The notes under the pieces are model-generated. The model ran no database searches. It was not told the DNA's origin and saw only the letters and a list, made by a program, of their open reading frames with translations. This document shows, piece by piece, positions 55,042-64,000 of a stretch of DNA of 64,000 bases; within the stretch, counting starts at the first letter, position 1, and every line of letters starts with the position of its first letter. Source of the stretch: Candidatus Zhuqueibacterota bacterium. Lineage in GTDB: Bacteria; Zhuqueibacterota; Zhuqueibacteria; Residuimicrobiales; Oceaniaggregativiventaceae. The position numbers were made by a program, and so were the translations under genes. The DNA lies in assembly GCA_014728085.1 (NCBI GenBank), contig WJMF01000154.1, positions 18,462 through 82,461 on the forward strand, read 5' to 3'.

Positions 55042-58000
55042 TTGTTCAGGCGCGTCGTAAAAGAGCAACTCGTCGTACCGGCCCGGATTGACCATCTTGG
55101 AGATTTGCGAGATTTTGTTACCCGATTCGGGAAAAAACAGGGCATTTCTGACCGGATCATCAATGCCTTCAAGCTCTCCGTCGACGAAGCAGCCACAAAT
55201 ATTATTAAACATGCCTACCGCGACTGGGATGGTGATATAACCATCCGAGCTATTCTTAAAAAAGATACGATCAACATTGTTCTTGTCGATCAGGGCAAAT
55301 TCTTTGATCCGCGCCAGGTCAACGATCCTGATCTGCAGCGATATGTCAATATCGGGAAAAAAGGGGGCCTTGGTATCTTTATCATGCGCCGCCTCCTTGA
55401 TAATATCGAGTATCGTAAATCTGAAGATGGCAATGAGCTGTGGTTGATAAAATACCAGGAATCCGCACATAAAAAGAAAATTACCTTACCTTCATTTTCT
55501 GTTTCGCTTAAAGCAAAGTACTGGCTTTTGGCCATGATCATTTACAGTCTGGTCATTCTCGGGGGATATATATTTTTCTTTCTGCAACAAAGACATGTTG
55601 TCATCAACACATATCTTAGTCAGGCAAAACAGGCTTGTGCTTCGCTGATCCGGGAAATCGAGAACAATATGGAATCTCTTCCCGCGAACAAAAAGGAGGA
55701 GCTTCTACGACAGGGCAACTATGATATTGACGTTATTCGTCACACCGGCAGACCGATACATGCACTGAGTCGTAAAAATGAAGACATTAATATGATTCAT
55801 GCTTTTGTGCGCACCAATACCGGAGAGGTCATTGCCAGTTCCGATACGGCTTATCTTAAAATTATTATTGATTCATTCTTTATCCCGGATGATGCAAAAA
55901 CAATAGAGGAAAACATATATTCTTATACCCTGGAGAATGGCCGTACTGTTCTTGATGTCGTCCAGCCGGTTCTCGATGAACGGAACCGGCCCCTCTGCTT
56001 TGCGCACTATCAAATCAATTACGACAAAATCCGGCGGCAGGTTCTCGACACCAGGTGGGATTATGCCAAACTTGCTTTTTTTATCTGGATAGCCGGGGGG
56101 GCAAGTATTTTTCTGCTCGTTTATCTGGTGATCAATCCGTTTCAGCGTCTGGCGGACTGGGTCAAACAAATCGGCCAGCCTGGCGTTGTTGAAGAAATGG
56201 ATATCGATGAATCCACCGAGGTCGGAGAAATCGCCAAAGCGTTCAGTGATATCACGCTTCGGCTGCGGGCGTCGCAGGAAAATCTTGCCGAGCAGGAACG
56301 CCTTCAGAAAGAGATGCAGGTGGCTCAGGAAATTCAGCAAACGCTTCTTCCGTCCGAGTTTCCGGCTGTTGAAGGATACGAAATAGATTCATATTACGAG
56401 GCGGCCAAAGAAGTGGGGGGCGACTATTTTGACTTTGTTGAGGTGGACAAGGAAACACTCGGCATTGTGGTTGGAGATGTTTCCGGAAAGGGTGTTCCCG
56501 GTTCCCTGGTGATGACCATGATACGTACAGCATTGCGCACTGAAGCGCGGGGGGTAAAAGACGCCGCTGAAGTTTTGGCTCGAGTGAACGATTTTGTCGT
56601 TAACGACATGAAGAAGGGAATGTTTGTCACCCTTTTTTATGTGATTATCGATTCCAGGCGGCGTAAACTTAACTATGCCAGCGCCGGTCACAACCCGATG
56701 ATTCTTTATAGAACAAGTACGCAAAAAACCTATTATTTGAATCCCCGGGGTTTTCCTATCGGTATATCGCTGCCCGACAAGGATCTGTTCAGAAAATCCA
56801 TTGAATCAGATACGATTTCCTTAACTGAAGACGATATTTTGATCGTATATACGGATGGTATCACCGAAGCGATGAATCAGAAACGCCATCTTTTTGGAGA
56901 AGAACGCTTTCTGGATGTTGTGCGGGAAAACGGTCAGTTCACTGCCGGAGAGTTTGTAGAAAATCTGCAACAATCCCTGCGGCAGTTTACAGAAGGGACG
57001 CCCCAAAACGATGATATTACCCTGGTGGCCATTAAAGAAAAGACAACGGCGGACAAGCTCGAACATAAACATGCCAAACAGGTTTATCAACTTCTTCAGG
57101 ATGGCGTATCCATTAAAGAAGCTTGCGATCAGGTGGGATTATCAAGCTATGCTTATTATCACAAATATAAAGATGCCTTTGAAACCGGAAACTTTGAAGA
57201 TATTGATTTTGATCTCGAGGCCGATCAAATTGAATCCCGGCATATGAGTATAGAAGAAAAGACCAAAATTTATGATATCATTCGCCGTTTTCCCCAATAC
57301 GGAGCCAAACGCATTCAGGAAGAGCTCAAGAGCGAGGCATACGGATATTTGGATATTTCGGTCGCCAAAATTTATTCAGAATTGGTTAGGGCACGATTAA
57401 ACACCAAAGAGCTACGCGAAGCGTATGTACATCGAGCCGGAAAGAAAAAGAAACGGCTCAAACCTCCCGGTACACCGATGCTTACTCTGGATGGACGCGT
57501 CATTATCAAAAAGGGAGGATTTCAGGAAGAAGAATTTGAAGAGGAAGAAAAGTCTGAAATACCGGAAAAAGATGAAGAAGAAAAAAGAGCCCGGAATGAA
57601 GAGAAATCGCAAAAATCTAAAAGCGGTGTCTCTAAAAAGCCACCAAAAGAAAAGAAACACGATCTTTTACACACGACACCGCCTCAACTTTTTAACATGT
57701 CCCTTGAGGATTTACTGGACAAAAGAGCTATTGAAGCTGAAGAAAAAAAGAGCGACGATTCAAAAAGGGCACCTGAAGAGCTCGAGGCTCCAAAATCAGA
57801 GGCTGTTGAATCCATGGAAGAACTGGACATTGCTTCCTCCACCAGTCCGGACAAAAAGAAGATTGACGAAGAGGAGATTGACTTTGTCAGATTGATATCG
57901 GTCGGCGAAGGAATTGAAGAGCCGCAACTGGAAGAACAGGAGAACCATCCGTTCGATGAACGCCACACCGAGGACGCAAAAATTATATCTGAATCAGAGC

Positions 58001-58683
58001 CGGATAATGGCTCTATTTTTGATCCTCAGCTGGACGACGCCTTTAATGAATACATGGAAATCGAGGAAGAACACGGTCTTATTACCCCTGAGGGAGAGCT
58101 TGCCAAAGACATAGCTCAAAAGTTAATGCGCCGGGAAGTTGAGAGTGATGCGTCGGAGACTGAAGATTCAAGGATTTCGTCGGGCGGTGAAAAAATGGAC
58201 TTTAACCGGTTGATAAAGGTGTTGACCGATGAATCCGGCACACCTTCAAAGCAAAAAACGTTTAAACGATTTTCTGAAATAAAACAAAAGTCCGAAGAAA
58301 ATGGTTTCGACGGGTTTCCGATAGAGTTTAAAAGACGAATAAATAGAGCGCTAACGCTTTACAAGGTTCAAAAATTTGCCGAAATGGTAACAGAGGCCGA
58401 AAAGTTGTGTCGTGACTATCCCAGGAATGTAAAAGTCCATCTTTTGCTGGGAAGTGCTTATCTGAAAAACCACCAGTATGAGCAAGCAAAGGATATATAT
58501 CAGCACATTATTGAAACCTATCCAATGCACACAATTGCCTATGAAAAACTGGGGACAATATATGCAGATCAGGGCGAATTTATCAAAGCCATAGAATGCT
58601 GGGAAAAAGTTATAGAAAAAAATCCCAAAAGAAACGAGATACGAACCAGCCTGGAACGAGCCAGGGAAATCGTACTGCGATGA
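55042..58683 (+). CDS. Membrane kinase/phosphatase fusion: RsbW-like ATPase, HAMP, SpoIIE-type PP2C, HTH-like segment, TPRs
   Basis: The 1213-residue protein starts at a TTG with AGGGAAAAG upstream. Residues 1-140 form a GHKL anti-sigma-kinase domain: N-box DEAATNIIKHAY (49-60), DQGKFFDP (83-90) and GGLGIFIMRRLLD (108-120). Membrane segments at about 161-181 and 342-364 enclose an extracytoplasmic sensor region; HAMP spans about 365-415. The PP2C/SpoIIE phosphatase (435-667) keeps all metal motifs: GGDYFD (459-464), GDVSGKG (478-484), SAGHNP (547-552), YTDGITEA (603-610) and NDDIT (656-660). Residues 683-800 resemble transposase-type helix-turn-helix modules (DGVSIKEACDQVGLSSYAYY, then PQYGAKRIQEEL). 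A long acidic linker leads to C-terminal TPRs (about 1098-1213). It probably phosphorylates and dephosphorylates a STAS partner; the adjacent STAS gene is the obvious candidate. Confidence 0.88.
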   Translation: MFRRVVKEQLVVPARIDHLGDLRDFVTRFGKKQGISDRIINAFKLSVDEAATNIIKHAYRDWDGDITIRAILKKDTINIVLVDQGKFFDPRQVNDPDLQRYVNIGKKGGLGIFIMRRLLDNIEYRKSEDGNELWLIKYQESAHKKKITLPSFSVSLKAKYWLLAMIIYSLVILGGYIFFFLQQRHVVINTYLSQAKQACASLIREIENNMESLPANKKEELLRQGNYDIDVIRHTGRPIHALSRKNEDINMIHAFVRTNTGEVIASSDTAYLKIIIDSFFIPDDAKTIEENIYSYTLENGRTVLDVVQPVLDERNRPLCFAHYQINYDKIRRQVLDTRWDYAKLAFFIWIAGGASIFLLVYLVINPFQRLADWVKQIGQPGVVEEMDIDESTEVGEIAKAFSDITLRLRASQENLAEQERLQKEMQVAQEIQQTLLPSEFPAVEGYEIDSYYEAAKEVGGDYFDFVEVDKETLGIVVGDVSGKGVPGSLVMTMIRTALRTEARGVKDAAEVLARVNDFVVNDMKKGMFVTLFYVIIDSRRRKLNYASAGHNPMILYRTSTQKTYYLNPRGFPIGISLPDKDLFRKSIESDTISLTEDDILIVYTDGITEAMNQKRHLFGEERFLDVVRENGQFTAGEFVENLQQSLRQFTEGTPQNDDITLVAIKEKTTADKLEHKHAKQVYQLLQDGVSIKEACDQVGLSSYAYYHKYKDAFETGNFEDIDFDLEADQIESRHMSIEEKTKIYDIIRRFPQYGAKRIQEELKSEAYGYLDISVAKIYSELVRARLNTKELREAYVHRAGKKKKRLKPPGTPMLTLDGRVIIKKGGFQEEEFEEEEKSEIPEKDEEEKRARNEEKSQKSKSGVSKKPPKEKKHDLLHTTPPQLFNMSLEDLLDKRAIEAEEKKSDDSKRAPEELEAPKSEAVESMEELDIASSTSPDKKKIDEEEIDFVRLISVGEGIEEPQLEEQENHPFDERHTEDAKIISESEPDNGSIFDPQLDDAFNEYMEIEEEHGLITPEGELAKDIAQKLMRREVESDASETEDSRISSGGEKMDFNRLIKVLTDESGTPSKQKTFKRFSEIKQKSEENGFDGFPIEFKRRINRALTLYKVQKFAEMVTEAEKLCRDYPRNVKVHLLLGSAYLKNHQYEQAKDIYQHIIETYPMHTIAYEKLGTIYADQGEFIKAIECWEKVIEKNPKRNEIRTSLERAREIVLR

Positions 58684-58691
58684 ATTTTCTG

Positions 58692-58720
58692 TTGACATTT
58701 TATCGACTATCGTTTATATT
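58692..58720 (+). promoter_or_regulatory. Sigma-70-type promoter of the STAS gene
   Basis: TTGACA at 58692-58697, a 17-base spacer and TATATT at 58715-58720 begin only nine bases after the upstream stop codon. The STAS start follows 58 bases downstream. The STAS protein can therefore be made independently of the operon before it. Confidence 0.8.
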
Positions 58721-58778
58721 GATGGTCAAACTTTAACTCAAAAAGCTTATAAACTAAGCAGGTTACGGAGTATCAAAC

Positions 58779-61529
<2,751 letters not shown>

Positions 61530-61630
61530 TCAGAGTCTCCAAAGACCGATGTTCGCCCCGTTGATGTGTATAGAGACAGGCAAACAAGGCACAGAAATGA
61601 CAGTGAGAGGGGATCGGTTGCAGAAAAAGG

Positions 61631-61659
61631 TTGACATCGGACAATAAAATTTGTAATTT
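61631..61659 (+). promoter_or_regulatory. Sigma-70-type promoter of the tRNA-Ser pair
   Basis: TTGACA at 61631-61636, a 17-base spacer and TAATTT at 61654-61659 end nine bases before the first tRNA. The preceding 100 bases after dprA show no gene. Confidence 0.85.
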
Positions 61660-61667
61660 TATTGATC

Positions 61668-61751
61668 GGAGGGCTAGACCTAACTGGTAAGGCAGCGGTC
61701 TTGAAAACCGCCGGGCGCAAGCCCTTGTGGGTTCGAATCCCTCGCCCTCCG
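61668..61751 (+). tRNA. tRNA-Ser (anticodon TGA)
   Basis: The acceptor GGAGGGC pairs fully with GCCCTCC, the anticodon stem GCGGT/ACCGC encloses CTTGAAA (anticodon TGA), and a short variable arm (GGGC-GCAA-GCCC) marks a class II serine tRNA. The D-arm is atypical (GACC...GGCA, weak pairing) and the T-stem GTGGG/CCCTC has one T-T mismatch. CCA is not encoded (GCCG follows the acceptor). Confidence 0.9.
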
Positions 61752-61768
61752 CCGCACGGGTACAAAAC

Positions 61769-61857
61769 GGAGAGGTGCCGGAGTGGCTGAACGGGGCGGC
61801 CTGCTAAGCCGTTGTAGGGTTTGATCTCTACCGCGGGTTCGAATCCCGCCCTCTCCG
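61769..61857 (+). tRNA. tRNA-Ser (anticodon GCT)
   Basis: The acceptor GGAGAGG/CCTCTCC, anticodon loop CTGCTAA (anticodon GCT), long variable arm (about TGTAGGG...CTCTACC) and T-arm GCGGGTTCGAATCCCGC are all present. CCA is not encoded. It lies 17 bases after the first tRNA-Ser, so both share the promoter at 61631. Confidence 0.95.
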
Positions 61858-61863
61858 CTTTAG

Positions 61864-61898
61864 TCCAATAAAGAGGCGTTTTCTTTATTGGATTTTTT
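61864..61898 (+). terminator. Hairpin terminator or attenuator between tRNA-Ser and gltX
   Basis: TCCAATAAAG (61864-61873) and CTTTATTGGA (61883-61892) form a perfect ten-base-pair stem with a nine-base loop, followed by six T (61893-61898) and more T. It lies 35 bases upstream of the gltX start. No promoter is visible between it and gltX, so gltX may depend on read-through. Confidence 0.82.
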
Positions 61899-61933
61899 AT
61901 TTTTATGATCATTTTTTGAGAAAGGAGCCCGTT

Positions 61934-63451
61934 TTGACGGTCCGTGTGCGCTTTGCTCCCAGTCCGACAGGCTTTGTCCATATCGGCAGTCTGAGGACGG
62001 CACTTTATAACTACCTTTTTGCCAAAAAGCACAATGGCAGGTTTGTACTTCGTATTGAAGATACAGACCGCAGTCGTTTCGTTGAAGGCGCATCGGAAAA
62101 TCTTGTTCGGATACTGGAATGGGCGGGAATAAGCGCGGATGAAGGTCCGGGATATAATGGAACGTATGGGCCCTATTTTCAATCTCAGCGGACCAGCATC
62201 TACAAGGAGCAAGTTGAAAAGCTGATTAACGCCGGTGCCGCTTATTATGCTTTTGATACCCCCCAGGAAATTGAACAAATGCGCCAAAGGCAGCGCAACC
62301 AGGGCGTTCACACGCCCAAATATGACTATAGTGTCCGCGACCAGATGCGTAACTCGCTAAGGTTATCATCTTCCGAGGTTGAAGAAGAAATCGCAAACGG
62401 AACTGCTTTTGTCATTCGGTTAAAAATACCTAAAGACCGTATATTTCGATTTCAGGACCGGATCCGGGGCGAGGTAGAGTTCTCCAGCGATGAAATAGAT
62501 GATCAGGTTTTAATAAAGTCGGATGGCTTTCCCACCTATCATCTTGCCAATGTTGTCGATGATCATCTTATGGAGATAACGCACATCATTCGGGGGGAAG
62601 AATGGTTGAGTAGCGTACCGAAACATTTGTTTATATACGAATCTTTTGGATGGGATGCACCGGAAATGGCGCATTTACCATTAATTTTTAATCCGGACGG
62701 CAGCAAAATGAGCAAGCGCAATATACAATCACTGGATGATATTCCGGCTGGAAAAGTTGACCCGGATGTCGAGTCATACCGCCGAAAAGGATACGAAAAC
62801 AGCGCTCTGATCAATTATATCGCACTGCTGGGATGGAATCCGGGAAAAGGCACTGAGCAGGAAATTTTTATGCCCGATGAGCTGGTTACAGAATTTTCTC
62901 TCGACAGAGTCAACAAATCCCGTGCGATTTTTGATTTGAATAAATTGAATTGGCTGAACAAGGAACATCTCGGTCGCCAACCAACAGAAGAGTTGGTCAA
63001 AAGGCTCGAACCTGAATTAACGCAAAAGAAGATTGATTACAAATCCGATCAATATCTTTACCAGGTTGTTGATTTGGTAAAATCGAGACTTGCATTTTTG
63101 CAAGAGTTTATTCCCTATAGCCATTATTTTTTTCAGGATCCGGAACATTTTGACGAAAAGGGCATAAGAAAACGCTGGAAAAGCGATTCTGCAAAATTAG
63201 TTCTTGAATTTTGTCAGGAAATTTCTAAATTAGAGACATTCGATGTCAAATCAATCGAGGAAGCCCTGCGTCGAATCAGCGATCATCACGATGTCGGTGC
63301 CGGAAGAATTATTCATCCGGTGCGACTGGCAGTGACCGGGGTCACAGTGGGGCCCGGACTTTTTGAGCTGCTGCAGATTTTGGGAAAGGAAACGGTTATC
63401 CGCCGCCTTAAATATGCAGCTGAAAAGTTACCCGTATATAAGCAACAATGA
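61934..63451 (+). CDS. gltX: Glutamate--tRNA ligase
   Basis: GltX charges tRNA with glutamate. I choose the TTG at 61934, with AAGGAG at 61922-61927 six bases upstream, giving 505 residues starting MTVRVRFAPSPTGFVHIGSL. Class I signatures are VHIGS (about 15-19) and SKMSKR (about 256-261). LIRGEEW-type IIRGEEWLSSVPKHL and FPTYHLANVVDDH are typical. The stop is three bases before a tRNA-Gln gene. That linkage fits a non-discriminating enzyme that also charges tRNA-Gln for GatCAB, but discrimination cannot be read from sequence alone. Confidence 0.95.
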   Translation: MTVRVRFAPSPTGFVHIGSLRTALYNYLFAKKHNGRFVLRIEDTDRSRFVEGASENLVRILEWAGISADEGPGYNGTYGPYFQSQRTSIYKEQVEKLINAGAAYYAFDTPQEIEQMRQRQRNQGVHTPKYDYSVRDQMRNSLRLSSSEVEEEIANGTAFVIRLKIPKDRIFRFQDRIRGEVEFSSDEIDDQVLIKSDGFPTYHLANVVDDHLMEITHIIRGEEWLSSVPKHLFIYESFGWDAPEMAHLPLIFNPDGSKMSKRNIQSLDDIPAGKVDPDVESYRRKGYENSALINYIALLGWNPGKGTEQEIFMPDELVTEFSLDRVNKSRAIFDLNKLNWLNKEHLGRQPTEELVKRLEPELTQKKIDYKSDQYLYQVVDLVKSRLAFLQEFIPYSHYFFQDPEHFDEKGIRKRWKSDSAKLVLEFCQEISKLETFDVKSIEEALRRISDHHDVGAGRIIHPVRLAVTGVTVGPGLFELLQILGKETVIRRLKYAAEKLPVYKQQ

Positions 63452-63454
63452 TAC

Positions 63455-63528
63455 TGGGGAGTCGTCCAATGGCAGGACACATGACTCTGGATCATGGTAT
63501 CGGGGTTCGAATCCCTGCTCCCCAGCCA
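63455..63528 (+). tRNA. tRNA-Gln (anticodon CTG)
   Basis: The acceptor TGGGGAG pairs with CTCCCCA, the anticodon stem CATGA/TCATG encloses CTCTGGA (anticodon CTG), the T-loop is TTCGAAT, and the encoded CCA ends at 63528. It follows gltX by three bases and is probably processed from the same transcript. Confidence 0.96.
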
Positions 63529-63707
63529 TTTCTCGCCTCATTTTCTTTCCATGTATGGCATAATTCTTGTATCATATCATTCGTAAACAAAAGCAATCGG
63601 GTCTGATTTACTAAACCATTGTTATAGTTGCGCTCAAAGAAGATCCTTTCCGCTATTTTGTGGCATTGGGTTCTCAGTGTGGTACGATGTCTACAGGAAT
63701 GTAATTC

Positions 63708-64000
63708 ATGAAACATAAAATTTCCCCCTCCCTTTTTATTATTCTTTTTATCGTTATATCCGCAGCAGGACTATATTATCATTTCCATTCAGGCTCTCTT
63801 TCGAAAAAGGTATATCCGGTTCAGATCAGCGAACCATCCCTGCCTGACCGGAAAGAGGTAAAAGTACATAAAGATACTCTGGCCTTGGAAAATATCCAGC
63901 TCTCAAAATCGCGGGGTATTGATTCAGTAAATCAGACTTCCGCCCCAGCTGGATTGTCTGAACACCTGGAGATATCCACAACATCAAAACCGACAAAAAA
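63708..64000 (+). CDS. Membrane-anchored protein, N-terminal part (cut by window edge)
   Basis: An open frame runs from the ATG at 63708 (AGGAA nine bases upstream) to the window end, giving about 97 residues. It starts MKHKISPSLFIILFIVISAA, one signal-anchor or signal peptide, then a hydrophilic Ser/Lys-rich region with no recognisable motif. The product cannot be named. The 179 bases before it (63529-63707) hold no other gene I can support. Confidence 0.6.
   Translation, partial: MKHKISPSLFIILFIVISAAGLYYHFHSGSLSKKVYPVQISEPSLPDRKEVKVHKDTLALENIQLSKSRGIDSVNQTSAPAGLSEHLEISTTSKPTK

Noticed and set aside
57088..57450. Transposase-like helix-turn-helix in the kinase/phosphatase, as a sign of a mobile element
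   Set aside because: No DDE catalytic domain, inverted repeats or target duplication are visible; the segment is in frame within a large signalling protein.
63492..63716. A 74-codon minus-strand frame ending GAGIRTPIP
   Set aside because: It reads antisense through tRNA-Gln; no gene-like features.

Overview
This window is the chromosomal replication-origin region of a Gram-negative-type bacterium. It holds the ancestral minus-strand block gyrA (cut by the left edge)-gyrB-dciA-recF-dnaN-dnaA. An AT-rich intergenic region with perfect TTATCCACA DnaA boxes follows, and then the diverging plus-strand block rpmH-rnpA-yidD-yidC-mnmE-mnmG-rsmG. Every gene right of the origin is on the plus strand, co-oriented with replication. 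Two near-perfect parS sites bracket mnmG, but no parAB genes are present. SurA-type chaperones, PpiC lipoproteins, a PorV-like barrel and a giant secreted protein with a FlgD-like C-terminal domain point to a diderm. DUF4159 and DUF4175-like proteins and a Bacteroidota-type amidotransferase-like protein suggest the Fibrobacterota-Chlorobiota-Bacteroidota superphylum or relatives such as Calditrichota or KSB1. That placement is inference from gene content only.

Layout: 1-7208, replication genes (minus). 7209-7655, origin. 7656-18502, ribosome, membrane-insertion, tRNA-modification, cell-wall-recycling and repair genes. 18580-29216, a tightly packed envelope block: two PpiC lipoproteins, a SurA homologue, DUF4159, a DUF4175-like coiled-coil membrane protein, a TPR protein and an amidotransferase-like secreted protein. 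29230-32046, yjbQ, a methyltransferase and ftsEX. 32130-34838, hrcA-grpE-dnaJ. 34835-37995, a ComEA-like helix-hairpin-helix protein and PilM/PilN-O-like proteins, probably linked to type IV pili or DNA uptake. 38071-42756, rsmD-coaD-pta, an aminotransferase, an FmdB-type zinc ribbon and a TPR protein. 43032-59438, the most unusual region. 59450-61529, obgE-dprA. 61668-63528, two tRNA-Ser genes, a hairpin terminator, gltX and tRNA-Gln. 63708 onward, a partial membrane-anchored protein.

The region 43032-59438 is the best candidate for something new. A consensus-like promoter precedes four near-abutting genes: a small secreted beta protein, a 3184-residue secreted repeat protein, a PorV-like barrel fused to TPRs, and a 1213-residue membrane signalling protein. 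The last combines an RsbW-like kinase domain, two membrane segments, HAMP, a SpoIIE-type phosphatase, a helix-turn-helix-like segment and TPRs. The next gene, with its own promoter, encodes a STAS anti-sigma-antagonist protein. Its C-terminal segment aligns without gaps over 54 residues to the helix-turn-helix-like segment of the kinase/phosphatase. This looks like a partner-switching module whose two halves share an extra domain, and which is genetically linked to a giant surface structure.
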